Positions 17,844-27,199 of a DNA stretch of 64,000 bases are shown here, in pieces (positions within the stretch are counted from its first letter, which is position 1; the number at the start of each line of letters is the position of its first letter). The position numbers were made by a program, and so were the translations under genes. The notes beneath the pieces were generated by a model that saw only the letters and a list, made by a program, of their open reading frames with translations, searched no databases and was not told the origin of the DNA. Source of the stretch: Gilvimarinus polysaccharolyticus. Lineage in GTDB: Bacteria > Pseudomonadota > Gammaproteobacteria > Pseudomonadales > Cellvibrionaceae. The DNA lies in assembly GCF_001187555.1 (NCBI RefSeq), contig NZ_LFIJ01000002.1, positions 160,716 through 224,715 on the forward strand, in the 5' to 3' direction.

Positions 17844-19084
17844 TGCGACTCTCCTTGTGCTTTGGCCGGCTGTTGCGCAAACAGAAAAATAAAACTGTAG
17901 TTGGATTTAGTGGCATTACCCGGCACCCTTGCGGTGCTATGACAATCCATACAGCTGCTAATCGGCTGGATATAACTTTCTAAGACAGTATTGGCTACGG
18001 TACTAGGAAAAGGCGACCCCTGTGGATTGCCAGGATCACTAGGGTCGGTGGGCCACTGGGGCGAAATTAGCCGGTAATATTGAAACGGCGTTCCTTCGAC
18101 CCTCGCCTGCCAATCCTGATTAACCGCTATCACCTCATCGTCCAAATCGGTGACCCGAGTCACCTGATTAGGCGCGGTAAAAGGTGCGCCGGTAATTAAC
18201 GGTGAAACGTTGGGGGTACAGTGCGGCCCCGAACAATTCTCGTTGAAATAAGATGGCTGCACGCCGTGGCTGGCATCGGTATTATCTACTTGCTCAAAGG
18301 TCGCCCACGTCCACTGCGGAAACCCTGGCGCCCGATAAACAACATGCATGCCCACCATGCCCACAACCGCCTCACGAGTGCGACCGGTGTTATTACCCTC
18401 GCTGTCGTATTCCGTGACCTGCGCCGTCATAGTGTGATATCGGCTGTGATCATCGCTATCAACCAGGATTCGCCACGCAGCCTTTACCTCCAGCGCCCCC
18501 TCCGGGAAGCTGACCTTGTCAGCCGCCGCTATAATGTCAGCATTGTAGTAACCGTTGGTAACAACATACTCATAAGAGACTCGGTTTACCGAAATCGAAT
18601 AATAGGTTGGATTGCCGTGCTGGTCGGTTAGCCAGCCACCCACCGCCTGCCGCACCGACTCTTCCACCGGCAAATCTGCCGGCGCCTTGGCGCGATGTTC
18701 TAATGTGAACAGCATAACGGCCCCCGCGTCCCACGGACCGGGATCAAGGGCATTCGGTAAAAATAATTGATCGGTCGTTTTGTAGGTTTGCCAGACGGTT
18801 TTTTCGCTAGAGCCAAACGCCGCCGTACAATCCGGCACACCGCGCTGTGCACCTGCAGGCCAATTAAGCGCCACAAATTGCAGCCATGAGAAATCAGAAA
18901 AAGCGGTCAAAGAACCATCCGGCGACGGTGCCTGAACAGGCAAAGCACAGCTAAGTGGGACTGGCATTGGAGGGGCTGGGGCTGGGGTTGTATCTGCGAG
19001 CGCTACTGCAGGCAATATAAGTAGCGTTAATAACCGCCGTGCCAATTTAAACTGAGAACACGTAACCTTGTTGTACATACTCAA
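17840..19084 (-). CDS. Exported monoheme cytochrome c-like protein, partner of the VioB-N-like protein
   Basis: 414 aa. Signal peptide residues about 1-30 (LARRLLTLLILPAVALA|DTTPAP), followed by a proline-rich linker. A single haem c motif CMDCH lies near residue 389, close to the C-terminus, which is unusual: most class I cytochromes have it near the N-terminus of the domain. The body (AFSDFSWLQFVALNWPAGAQRG, WQTYKTTDQLFLP, MVGMHVVYRAPGFPQWTWATFEQVDN) is one I recall only from uncharacterised proteins. It contains several Trp-rich segments and could hold a second cofactor. It should reside in the periplasm, while its partner shows no export signal. First gene of a two-gene operon. Confidence 0.7.
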   Translation of the reverse strand: MSMYNKVTCSQFKLARRLLTLLILPAVALADTTPAPAPPMPVPLSCALPVQAPSPDGSLTAFSDFSWLQFVALNWPAGAQRGVPDCTAAFGSSEKTVWQTYKTTDQLFLPNALDPGPWDAGAVMLFTLEHRAKAPADLPVEESVRQAVGGWLTDQHGNPTYYSISVNRVSYEYVVTNGYYNADIIAAADKVSFPEGALEVKAAWRILVDSDDHSRYHTMTAQVTEYDSEGNNTGRTREAVVGMVGMHVVYRAPGFPQWTWATFEQVDNTDASHGVQPSYFNENCSGPHCTPNVSPLITGAPFTAPNQVTRVTDLDDEVIAVNQDWQARVEGTPFQYYRLISPQWPTDPSDPGNPQGSPFPSTVANTVLESYIQPISSCMDCHSTARVPGNATKSNYSFIFLFAQQPAKAQGESQ

Positions 19085-19172
19085 ACTCCTTTTGATGAAA
19101 AATACTCAACAAGTTTGGCTCAATCCGTCTCCCTGTCAAGCCATGGACCACTAAATCATAATAACCAAACAC

Positions 19173-19202
19173 AAAAAAGGCAGCCTTTAAGCTGCCTTTT
19201 TT
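19173..19202 (-). terminator. Rho-independent terminator of glyA
   Basis: GGCAGC (19179-19184) pairs with GCTGCC (19191-19196), flanked by A6 and T6 that extend the stem to 12 bp. It lies about 20 bp past the glyA stop and works on both strands. Confidence 0.88.
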
Positions 19203-19221
19203 ATGGTTACTCGTTTAAAAC

Positions 19222-20493
19222 TCAGCTGCCATAGACTGGAAACTTAGCACAAACGTTTAATACTTTTTGCTTAACTTCGGCAATTACCGCTTCAGCGTTG
19301 CCGTTTTCTAGTCCGTCCAATACGTCACACATCCAGTGTGCCAAATCGGTGCTTTCGGTCTCACCAAAGCCGCGAGTCGTAATGGCCGGCGTACCAACAC
19401 GCAAACCACTGGTGACAAACGGCGAGCGTGGATCGTTAGGCACGGCGTTTTTGTTAACCGTGATGTTAGCTTCGCCCAGTGCGGCATCGGCGTCTTTACC
19501 CGAGTACTCTTTACCGATCAGGCTGACCAACATTAGGTGGTTCTCGGTGCCGCCAGAGACTACATCTAGGCCGCGTTCGATAAACACTTTGGCCATCGCC
19601 TTGGCGTTTTTAACCACTTGCTTTTGGTAGGCTTTGTACTCATCGCTCATGGCCTCTTTAAAGCTGATCGCTTTAGCGGCAATCACATGCATTAATGGGC
19701 CACCTTGGCCACCTGGGAATACGGCCGAGTTAAGCTTCTTTTGAATGTCTTCATCGCTACCTGCCAAAATCAAGCCGCCGCGTGGACCGCGCAAGGTTTT
19801 GTGGGTGGTCGAGGTGACGACATGGGCGTGCGGCATTGGGTTGGGGTAAACACCTGCAGCAACCAAACCGGCTACGTGAGCCATATCAACCAGTAAGTAA
19901 GCGCCTACTTTATCGGCGATTTCGCGAAACTTAGCCCAATCGATAACTTGCGAGTAAGCCGAGAAACCAGCAACGATCATCTTAGGTTTGTGCTCTAACG
20001 CCAACTGCTCGACTTCGGCAAAATCGATCAGACCGGTTTCGGTGTTGATGCCGTACTGTACAGAGTTGTATATTTTGCCCGAAAAACTCACTTTAGCGCC
20101 GTGGGTTAAGTGGCCACCGTGGGCCAAGCTCATGCCCAACACGGTATCGCCAGGGGCACAAAGTGCGGCGTAAACGGCTGTATTAGCTTGCGAGCCGGAG
20201 TGCGGCTGAACGTTGGCGTAAGCGGCGCCAAACAACTCACAGGCACGGTCTATGGCCAGCTGCTCGCTGCGGTCGACGTATTCACAGCCACCGTAATAAC
20301 GCTTGCCCGGATACCCTTCGGCGTACTTGTTGGTCAGCTTAGTGCCCTGCGCGGCCATAACCATGGGGCTGGTGTAGTTTTCTGAGGCGATCAGCTCGAT
20401 GTGATCTTCCTGGCGGCGACTTTCGTTCTCGATAGACGCCCAGATCTCCGGGTCAAAGCTTGCAATGGTCTGGTCTTTATCAAACATGGACAC
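19222..20493 (-). CDS. glyA: Serine hydroxymethyltransferase
   Basis: 423 aa. PLP enzyme converting serine and tetrahydrofolate to glycine and methylene-THF, the main one-carbon source. Typical segments: [68 protein letters not shown], and [16 protein letters not shown] whose Lys carries PLP. The ATG at 20493 has GGAAG upstream. No glycine riboswitch could be seen in the 249-bp upstream region. A single-gene transcript ending at the hairpin 19173-19202. Confidence 0.98.
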   Translation of the reverse strand: MSMFDKDQTIASFDPEIWASIENESRRQEDHIELIASENYTSPMVMAAQGTKLTNKYAEGYPGKRYYGGCEYVDRSEQLAIDRACELFGAAYANVQPHSGSQANTAVYAALCAPGDTVLGMSLAHGGHLTHGAKVSFSGKIYNSVQYGINTETGLIDFAEVEQLALEHKPKMIVAGFSAYSQVIDWAKFREIADKVGAYLLVDMAHVAGLVAAGVYPNPMPHAHVVTSTTHKTLRGPRGGLILAGSDEDIQKKLNSAVFPGGQGGPLMHVIAAKAISFKEAMSDEYKAYQKQVVKNAKAMAKVFIERGLDVVSGGTENHLMLVSLIGKEYSGKDADAALGEANITVNKNAVPNDPRSPFVTSGLRVGTPAITTRGFGETESTDLAHWMCDVLDGLENGNAEAVIAEVKQKVLNVCAKFPVYGS

Positions 20494-20742
20494 TTCCTAC
20501 GCTAAACGGCAGAGCACCAAAGACGACAAGGGCACAGCATTGTCGAGCAGGCGGAACTACCAAGACTAATAAAATCGGGAAAAAAGAAGGCGCGATTGTA
20601 CACCAATCGTCCAGCGCTGTGCCACGTTAATTATTGCGACTACAGGCTTAGCTCTGCCCCCAGAGAAACCACTAACGGCGCAACACCTGCGTTACCGCTC
20701 GGGCGCTGCGCCGCTATAAAGACACTACTATTATAACAAGAC

Positions 20743-21237
20743 TTATGGTTCTTTTTTAGTAACCGGGGTTGGCTCTACGCGGAAAAAACCGATGCTCATG
20801 GGATAGTTTTGTATCCCGCCATCTTTAGCGCGAATGGCGCCAAGCACAATAAAGACGATGGAGGCAATTGCCAGCGCCGCCATCAAAAAGGCGCCGATAA
20901 CGACAAAGAGTAAAATAAAACAAATAATGAAATAGATAAAAGAGCTGATAATCCAGTTAAACACCACCTTGCCCTGCTGATCAATATACGGATCGTCGCG
21001 CTTCAACATCCATAAAACCAGCGGTACTATCCAGCCAAACATGGGTAGCACATAACCGCTCAGCTGAGAAAAATGCAACAACATACTGTAAGTGCGGTTA
21101 TCCATGTCGCCCATTATGTCAGAGCCGGTGGACGAGTTGCTGCCCAGCGCCTTGGCTTTAGCCTCGTTGTATTCTTGCTCGCTAATCAGGCCTTTTTCTT
21201 TTAACTCGTTGAGTTTTTCAATCTTGTCCAGATCCAT
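20743..21237 (-). CDS. SHOCT-DUF4870 membrane protein
   Basis: 164 aa. Residues 1-30 (LDKIEKLNELKEKGLISEQEYNEAKAKAL) are a SHOCT-type short helical module, usually found at C-termini but here at the N-terminus. Residues about 45-145 form a DUF4870 membrane domain with three or four hydrophobic helices (SMLLHFSQLSGYVLPMFGWIVPLVLW, then DPYIDQQGKVVFNWIISSFIYFIICFILLF). The DUF4870 family is found next to Tic20-like fold proteins and has no proven function; SHOCT modules are thought to mediate oligomerisation. It stands alone upstream of glyA, with a separate promoter. Confidence 0.8.
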   Translation of the reverse strand: MDLDKIEKLNELKEKGLISEQEYNEAKAKALGSNSSTGSDIMGDMDNRTYSMLLHFSQLSGYVLPMFGWIVPLVLWMLKRDDPYIDQQGKVVFNWIISSFIYFIICFILLFVVIGAFLMAALAIASIVFIVLGAIRAKDGGIQNYPMSIGFFRVEPTPVTKKEP

Positions 21238-21322
21238 TTTCTCACCCTATCGTGGAGGTATAAGGGGTCAGTATAGTGCGATTGCTCGCCACCACCAAAC
21301 TCATCGTAAGTGCAGCCAGTAC

Positions 21323-23092
21323 TCACCCAGATCGACGCTGCCCTTGTACGATACTTTCTAAACGGCTATCAAAACCCAAGGCGGGCTGAAAGAAAACCGC
21401 GTGCCCGGCCACCAGCATTTGTGCTAACTGCTGGCGAGGCAGCGTAGTGATAGGTCTTCCCAAATGATCGTGAAAGACGTATTTATCCGTCGACTGCAAT
21501 AGCATCGCCAATTCACACTTAACGCTTGTGCCCTCATCCAAACGCAACTCGGCCCAACTGCCGACGGTTAACGCTGCTACTTCTGTCAACGCACTTTGTA
21601 AACGCTGTTCTGCTAAGGCTTGTTCGGCCTCTTCGCGCTGGCGCTTAATGGCCAGTTGTTCACGCTGGAGCCGCTGCTTTTGCTCTAACATTGCCTTGAT
21701 TCGATCGGCTCGATCCGCCGCTTTACGCAGCTTGCGATCATGCTCACGGGCTGCTCGTAAACGCTCATTGCGCTCTTGGCGCTGCTGCTCTAATTGCTCC
21801 TCGACTCGGCGCTGGCAGGCAAGCTCCGAGTAGGCATATTCCAATCTTGCCGTCGCGGTATTTAACGCGGTGGTGTAAGCGTGTACTGGTAACATACGGC
21901 GCGCTTCACCCGTCGCCAAACAATCAAGGATACGTCCCACTGGGGCGGTGAGCACCCGATGCCCCTCACGATTGACGAACAAAAGCTCGTGGCTATTAGG
22001 CGGTTGCAGCAAAAACTGACAGCGCAGTACGCCTTCGCGCTGGGTGCGATAGGCCAACCAATCGCCACATTCAAATCCGTGCGGCTCTAAGTCTCGGGGG
22101 TGGGGTTCGGTCCGCACAGCCGCCGATTTTTCTGAGTTCCGAGCAGCAAACAACGGCGGAACCAGAATCATCTCGGGGGCTTTATCGGAGCTGAGTTGAT
22201 CGACGCAAATAGTTACATCGGTGACAAACTGATGATAATGCTCAAAGATACAATTATGCGGTGGTTTTTCGGTGCTTAGACGAGCGACAAAAGTAGCTGC
22301 ATTTTGATGGAAACGTTGCCACTGCTCGGCGGTTTTAACCGGTTTTAAACAACCCACTAAATCTCTAATACTGTCGGCCCACAGCTGCCACGAATCGCGC
22401 TCGTCATTGATCAGGTAGTACTGTAATGCGGGCCGAATGGAGCCGATAACAAACTCATATATAGGCTCGGGCAAGCTGCACCCAGCAAGATGACTATTAA
22501 GGTAGGCGACCACCTCGCGATGGGCATTGGCAACACTTTGCTGCCCCAGCTCGGATTCTCGAATACGGCACGCCAACATAGCCGCGCGATCTAAATCTTT
22601 ATCGGCACGACGATTAAAATCTTGCAGCGCCACTAAAGCTTCATCTGCCGAGCGCGATTCCAATACCGTTAACAAATCATCGGTGCGCGCCAAAAAGCGC
22701 TCCCCCAAACGCCCCAGCGCGGGATACCAGCTCTGCCAATGAAAGCATAAACGGTCGAGCTGCTCGCACCATTCGGCAAGGCACCAAACTCGCACGGCAT
22801 CTGCTGCGGTTAACGTGGTTAGTAACGCCGCTTGTAAGCGGCGCACCCGATCGCCGAGAGCACGATCAACATCAATATTTTCTTGCAGCGCGCGCAAGAT
22901 CCACACAGCCACTAAAGACTGTGCATCGGCGCGAGGAAACTGAGCCTTAAAAGAATCCCAACTAAGCTTATCCCACTCCAATAACGGCAAGAGCTCGGCC
23001 GGCGTTAAGGGCTCACTCGCCCCCGTCCACTGGCAGATATCGGCTAGCTGTTGCGATAAGCGATTAGGATCCCGCCGGCTAACGTGCTTCAT
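21323..23092 (-). CDS. DUF1631-like protein (paralogue 1 of 2)
   Basis: 589 aa from the ATG at 23092, which has GAGGA 6 nt upstream; the reading frame extends 16 codons further but without a ribosome site. Mostly helical cytoplasmic protein. Residues about 435-500 are a charged coiled coil (QRRVEEQLEQQRQERNERLR...). The C-terminal about 75 residues form a small beta domain (GSWAELRLDEGTSVKCELAMLLQSTDKYVFHDHLGRPI), the part that recalls DUF1631 proteins of pseudomonads. A paralogue with the same plan lies at 41971-43713. There the PilZ gene next door suggests a c-di-GMP or surface-related role; here there is no such neighbour. The function is unknown. Confidence 0.65.
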   Translation of the reverse strand: MKHVSRRDPNRLSQQLADICQWTGASEPLTPAELLPLLEWDKLSWDSFKAQFPRADAQSLVAVWILRALQENIDVDRALGDRVRRLQAALLTTLTAADAVRVWCLAEWCEQLDRLCFHWQSWYPALGRLGERFLARTDDLLTVLESRSADEALVALQDFNRRADKDLDRAAMLACRIRESELGQQSVANAHREVVAYLNSHLAGCSLPEPIYEFVIGSIRPALQYYLINDERDSWQLWADSIRDLVGCLKPVKTAEQWQRFHQNAATFVARLSTEKPPHNCIFEHYHQFVTDVTICVDQLSSDKAPEMILVPPLFAARNSEKSAAVRTEPHPRDLEPHGFECGDWLAYRTQREGVLRCQFLLQPPNSHELLFVNREGHRVLTAPVGRILDCLATGEARRMLPVHAYTTALNTATARLEYAYSELACQRRVEEQLEQQRQERNERLRAAREHDRKLRKAADRADRIKAMLEQKQRLQREQLAIKRQREEAEQALAEQRLQSALTEVAALTVGSWAELRLDEGTSVKCELAMLLQSTDKYVFHDHLGRPITTLPRQQLAQMLVAGHAVFFQPALGFDSRLESIVQGQRRSG

Positions 23093-23410
23093 GAATATCC
23101 TCGTTTTCAGTGCGAAAGCTGCGCCGACAAAAGCACACAAAACAACAAGAGAGCCAAGCGTCTCGCGTGTGTTTACTCGTGTAGAATTTAGCTATTACAG
23201 GGGTGACCGTTAGTCTGTGAGCGCACAGCGTGGTGCGAACGGCAAAAGACGCCATGTTATGAGGCTGGTGCAAAGCGCCCCAAGCGCTTGTGGCTAGTGT
23301 AACAAACGTTAAATTTAACGACAAACCTGATCGAGTGTTGCGCACATAAAAAAGCCCCCTAATATCAATCAGGGGGCCTAAGCGTATGACCACTAATTAA
23401 AGTCGACAGG
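23093..23410. other. Intergenic region between DUF1631-like gene and the zinc lipoprotein
   Basis: 318 bp without a credible gene. It holds the terminator at 23348-23377 and two perfect palindromes in the likely promoter of the DUF1631-like gene: CAAGCGCTTG (23281-23290) and CGTTAAATTTAACG (23307-23320). The rest shows nothing. Confidence 0.5.
23348..23377 (-). terminator. Rho-independent terminator of the zinc operon
   Basis: GCCCCCT (23354-23360) pairs with AGGGGGC (23371-23377). On the minus strand six T residues follow. It lies 33 bp past the stop of the His-rich lipoprotein gene. Confidence 0.88.
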
Positions 23411-24769
23411 TTAGTGATCGTGCTCCTCGGTTGCTACCCCCAACCAAACACCACCGGCCGGAGCAAAGTCGAGCGACCAGGCGTCGGCGCTCACAGCATC
23501 CTCTAAGTCTACCGGTATCACTTGCTGGTCGGCGCTGTTAAGCACGTAAGCCATATGACCTTCGGGTTGTACGATAAGCGTTAGTGCATCGGCAGCGGGG
23601 CTGGTCAACACCTGAATTCGGGCCTGCTCGGACCAGTCGTGCGCATCCAGCAGCACTAACGCGCCATCGGACTGCAAAATAGCAAACGCCTCGCCACCCA
23701 ATACAAACTCGTAGCTAACCGCGCTGACACCTTCCGGCATACTCACCCCCAGTGGCTGCAACTGAGCTTGGGACGGGTCGGCCAGATAAAACTTACCCGA
23801 GGCAATCGCTACTGCTTGCGCGACATGGTGGTGCGCACGCAAAGTGCCAACTCGCATGCCATCGGTAAAGTCATCGGCATTGGTTATTTTGGTTGCGCTA
23901 AAATCGCTCGGCTCATCAATAAGTAACACGCCGTCTTCACAGCCAAAAAAGATCGCATCTTCACTTTGCGCGCTGCCGTGCAAACCAGGACAAGGCTCAG
24001 CAAAGGTAAGCTCGTGCTCGTACAATCCTCCATGCAGGTGATACAAACCTACCGCGGCAGGCAATGTACTGCTGGTGGCTGCATCGCGCTCGGTGGCCAA
24101 TACATGCTCGCCACGCAATTGCGCCGCACCGTGCATATGGGTGGTAAATTGCAGAGCATTTTCTAAACCATTCTCAGCAATAGTTGCATCGCTAAAGGTC
24201 ACAACGCCGGCAACATCGGCGGTATCACCATTGCCGTCGTAAAATACTGCAGCACCGGCATCGCCAAGGGTAAAGTGCGTAGGTTTAACGCCATCCAAAG
24301 CAAAATCCATTAGCTGTGGCGCTTCGGCGTACGGGTGGTCGTGATCGCCGTGATCTTCAACCCAAACACCGCCATCGACAAAGCTTACCCAGTTGTCATC
24401 GCGGTGGATAAATGCCGCGTAGCGATAGCCTTGCATCGGGTAGACATAACTAACGGCGGCTGGCAGTGTCAGCTCGGCCACTTCATCGCCATCGCTCGCC
24501 TCAAAAACATGAACCGTATCGGTGCCGGCTTCTATCAACAGCAAACGCGCAGCGCTGAGTTCGTCCTCGTGATCATGTTCATCTTCTTCGTGGTCGTGCT
24601 CATCTTCTTCATGATCGTGATCATGTTCATCTTCTTCATGATCGTGATCTTCGTGACCCGGCTCGGCCACATCTTGTGCATAAATATTGGTTTCGTTATC
24701 ACCACAGGCAGTTAGAGCTAACACTAAAAAAGCAGCAAATAACGGGTTAAATTTTGAAATTTTTTGCAT
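23411..24769 (-). CDS. His-rich metal-binding lipoprotein (zinc-uptake accessory)
   Basis: 452 aa. Lipoprotein signal with lipobox LTAC at Cys22 (LVLALTAC|GDN). Residues about 40-72 are a low-complexity His/Asp/Glu tract built from repeats of HEEDEHDHD type, a strong metal-binding segment. The remaining about 380 residues are beta-rich repeats that look like a beta-propeller (LLLIEAGTDTVHVFEASDGD, YAAFIHRDDNWVSFVDGGVW and others), with scattered His. It ends with HDH. The gene follows the ZnuD-like receptor by 27 bp in the same operon, behind a Zur-like palindrome. Inferred role: capture or hand-over of zinc at the outer membrane or in the periplasm. I do not recognise a named family with confidence. 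Confidence 0.7.
   Translation of the reverse strand: MQKISKFNPLFAAFLVLALTACGDNETNIYAQDVAEPGHEDHDHEEDEHDHDHEEDEHDHEEDEHDHEDELSAARLLLIEAGTDTVHVFEASDGDEVAELTLPAAVSYVYPMQGYRYAAFIHRDDNWVSFVDGGVWVEDHGDHDHPYAEAPQLMDFALDGVKPTHFTLGDAGAAVFYDGNGDTADVAGVVTFSDATIAENGLENALQFTTHMHGAAQLRGEHVLATERDAATSSTLPAAVGLYHLHGGLYEHELTFAEPCPGLHGSAQSEDAIFFGCEDGVLLIDEPSDFSATKITNADDFTDGMRVGTLRAHHHVAQAVAIASGKFYLADPSQAQLQPLGVSMPEGVSAVSYEFVLGGEAFAILQSDGALVLLDAHDWSEQARIQVLTSPAADALTLIVQPEGHMAYVLNSADQQVIPVDLEDAVSADAWSLDFAPAGGVWLGVATEEHDH
24561..24654. repeat. Tandem coding repeat encoding His/Asp/Glu tract
   Basis: The DNA has imperfect direct repeats of a unit close to CATCTTCTTCATGATCGTGAT, about 24-30 bp long, repeated three to four times. 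They encode the metal-binding tract of the lipoprotein and could vary in number by slippage. Confidence 0.7.
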
Positions 24770-24796
24770 TGAGATGTCCTTAACTTAATCGTTGAA

Positions 24797-27127
24797 TTAG
24801 AAAGAAGCGCGAATACCTGCGGATACCGAACGTGCGGCACGCGGTGCGATGTCTTTAATAAAGGAGCTATGAACACGGGCGGTTTCATTCAGCAGGTTGT
24901 CGCCTCGCAGATAGACGTTCACTCCGCCCAATACTGGCAGGGTGTAACGCACTTCCGCATCAACCCAGGTGTAAGCGTCTGTAGTGGTTTCCAACTCGGC
25001 AGTGTTATCTGCCTCAAAGTAGTGAGTAGCGCTGGCATTTAAGTACCACGAACCAACTTCATACTCGGCCACAAAACCTGCGCGCATAGGCGGGATACGA
25101 GGCAAATTGCCGCCACTGCGCAAAGTGGCTCGAGTGTAGTCGGTGGTAATGCGTAACAGCAGTGGGTCATTCACTTGCCAATGCAACTCACCTTCAAACC
25201 CGTAGAGCTCGGCGTCGGCAGCGGTAAACTGATACGCCGGCAGCAACTCCTCGTCCTCATGCTCGTCGTGCTCTTCTTCATGGTCATGATCATGTTCTTC
25301 TTCATGGTCATGATCGTGGCCACTATCTGCCTCAAGCCCGGTGGCACGAGCGTAGTAAAAATCGTCTACCTGATTGTAGAAGGCGCCTACGACAAAGCCG
25401 ATATTACCAATGAATTTACGCAGCGAAATATCAATGTTATTCGAAGTTTCAAGCTCCACTGGTTCTTCGGCAAAATTCACGACCCAATCGCCATGATCAT
25501 TGGCGACGATGTCAAACATAGAGCCCACCTCATAGCTGCCAGCCCCGATATGAGGGCCAAACGAAAACGCCTCGGTAGCCGATGGCGCGCGCTGAGCGTG
25601 GGTGAGGTTAATGCCAAGGTTATACCCTTCGGTAAAGTCCCACACAGTTCCCAGCGAGACGCTGTAAGGCATAAACTCTTGTTCGATGCGGTACAAACCA
25701 CGCTCACCCTCAGAGTCTAAACGCACGTCTTGGGCATCAACCTCAATCCACTCAATCCGACCGCCCAACTGCACTAGCCAGTCGCCAAAGTGCTTTTCTT
25801 CCATCACCGCCAGTGCGTAAGAGTCTGTTACCGATGGAGGCGTAAAGGCCTCTTCGCCCTGCGCCTGGGAGTCTTCTTGTTTAAAGTGCAAGCTTACAGC
25901 TCCGCGCCACTCAGAAAACGGCTGATGAAACACATCTAAACGTGCTTCGTGCAGCTCTTTCTCAAAGGTCGTGCCAATCGCATCACCTTCCAGCTCTTGA
26001 TGCTGATAATCGGTATAGCCGTAGCGAAAACGTGCTTCAGAAAAAACACTGTGGTCAAAGCTATACTCGCTCACCAGCTGGACCCGGTCTTGCTCGAGCT
26101 CAGCCTGTACCGCCACACCGTCATGGCTATGACCGGGAATTCCGTAGGTGCGCTCGATACGACCGACACTAATACCGGTAAAACCCATGTCGCTAATGTA
26201 GCTACCACCGAGAGTCGCGCCTTGACTGTCGTAAGCAGAGTTTTCTAATACGCCATAAGCGGCATCACCGTCAGGCTCTAGCTCGGCATAGCCGGGAACA
26301 TCTATATCCTCGGCCTCGCGCCAAAAACCGTCTACGTGCACCGCAAACTGATCGCTCAGTGCGACGTTAGCGCTCCCTTCTATCACCGGCTCGTTGTTAG
26401 CGCCGTTGTATTCTAATTGCCACTGACCGAAGGTTTCGGCATCTTGTGGAACACGATCATCAACCACGTTAACTACACCACCAATGGCACCATTACCGTA
26501 AAACAAGGTGGCCGGGCCGCGCATAATTTCCACCTGACGAGCTGTTGTCGCTTCACCAGTTACCGCGTGATCTGGGCCCGAGCGCGATACATCGCCAACG
26601 TCTAAGCCGTTTTGCGCCACCAATACGCGCGGCCCCGATAAGCCGCGAATGATTGGGCTGCCAGCCACTGGACCATAGTAGCTCGAGTGCACCCCTACCT
26701 GCTTATTAAGGGTATCGCCTAAAGTAGCCGATTGCGCATCGCGCAATGCGTCACCACTGAGCACCGAGACTGGCGAAGCGGACTCTAACTGTGAGATGTG
26801 CCAGGGCATACCGGTCACATCAACAATTTCCATAACGGTTTCATCGAGAATGATCTGCAATGGATCATCCCCACCGTGCACATGAACATTCTTGTGCATA
26901 AACCTGGGCGCTTTTACGTGCAACTCCACGTCTTGGCTGGACAGATCCTCCAGCACAAACTCACCTTGAGTATTAGTCGTGGAGCTTGTGCGCGTGCCCA
27001 CCACTTCAACCGCGGCGTCACTTACCGGCGCCCCATCCGCATTCAGTACCACACCTTGAATAGTGGCGGCACTCGCCCAGCACGGCAGCAATACACAACT
27101 CGCAAACAACAAAGACCGTTTCAACAC
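24797..27127 (-). CDS. znuD: TonB-dependent outer-membrane zinc receptor, ZnuD-like, with N-terminal carboxypeptidase-like domain
   Basis: About 776 aa from the GTG at 27127 (TTG at 27124 is an alternative). Signal peptide LKRSLLFASCVLLPCWASA|ATIQ follows directly. The frame is open up to 27310, but that extension crosses the Zur-like site and has no ribosome site; GGGGG lies before the GTG. Domains: a CarboxypepD-reg-like domain (QGVVLNADGAPVSDAAVEVVGT), a plug (SPVSVLSGDALRDAQSATLGDTLNKQVGVHSSY, PIIRGLSGPRVLVAQNGL) and a 22-strand type beta-barrel ending in Phe. An extracellular His/Asp/Glu loop near residues 605-635 (HDHDHEEEHDHDHEEEHDEHEDEE) matches ZnuD-type zinc receptors. First gene of the zinc operon. 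Confidence 0.88.
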   Translation of the reverse strand: MLKRSLLFASCVLLPCWASAATIQGVVLNADGAPVSDAAVEVVGTRTSSTTNTQGEFVLEDLSSQDVELHVKAPRFMHKNVHVHGGDDPLQIILDETVMEIVDVTGMPWHISQLESASPVSVLSGDALRDAQSATLGDTLNKQVGVHSSYYGPVAGSPIIRGLSGPRVLVAQNGLDVGDVSRSGPDHAVTGEATTARQVEIMRGPATLFYGNGAIGGVVNVVDDRVPQDAETFGQWQLEYNGANNEPVIEGSANVALSDQFAVHVDGFWREAEDIDVPGYAELEPDGDAAYGVLENSAYDSQGATLGGSYISDMGFTGISVGRIERTYGIPGHSHDGVAVQAELEQDRVQLVSEYSFDHSVFSEARFRYGYTDYQHQELEGDAIGTTFEKELHEARLDVFHQPFSEWRGAVSLHFKQEDSQAQGEEAFTPPSVTDSYALAVMEEKHFGDWLVQLGGRIEWIEVDAQDVRLDSEGERGLYRIEQEFMPYSVSLGTVWDFTEGYNLGINLTHAQRAPSATEAFSFGPHIGAGSYEVGSMFDIVANDHGDWVVNFAEEPVELETSNNIDISLRKFIGNIGFVVGAFYNQVDDFYYARATGLEADSGHDHDHEEEHDHDHEEEHDEHEDEELLPAYQFTAADAELYGFEGELHWQVNDPLLLRITTDYTRATLRSGGNLPRIPPMRAGFVAEYEVGSWYLNASATHYFEADNTAELETTTDAYTWVDAEVRYTLPVLGGVNVYLRGDNLLNETARVHSSFIKDIAPRAARSVSAGIRASF
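25249..25325. repeat. Low-complexity repeat encoding the ZnuD His-rich loop
   Basis: Imperfect repeat of TCATGGTCATGATCATGTTC-like units, encoding the acidic/His loop of the receptor. It resembles the repeat in the neighbouring lipoprotein gene at the protein level. Confidence 0.6.
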
Positions 27128-27183
27128 AACCCCCAAACCACAGATAAACTTAGATAAATGAACGAAGACAATTCTAGATCGCA

Positions 27184-27199
27184 TTATGTTATAACATAA
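27184..27199. promoter_or_regulatory. Perfect 16-bp palindrome, candidate Zur box of the zinc operon
   Basis: TTATGTTATAACATAA is a perfect palindrome. It is close to the gammaproteobacterial Zur consensus core (GTTATAATATAAC). On the minus strand it overlaps the -10 of a plausible promoter (TTGATG at 27209-27214, 17-bp spacer, TAACAT at 27186-27191), which fits repression by zinc-loaded Zur. It sits 57 bp before the GTG of the znuD-like gene. Confidence 0.65.

Noticed and set aside
20494-20742. Glycine or THF riboswitch upstream of glyA
   Set aside because: No conserved aptamer segments were seen in the 249-bp region.
23411-24769. His-rich lipoprotein as part of a copper or nickel system
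   Set aside because: The Zur-like site and the ZnuD-type partner favour zinc; the tract alone cannot decide the metal.
25175-25720. 181-aa plus-strand frame rich in Met and Val inside znuD
   Set aside because: It is the antisense reading of the His/Asp/Glu repeat and the barrel region.
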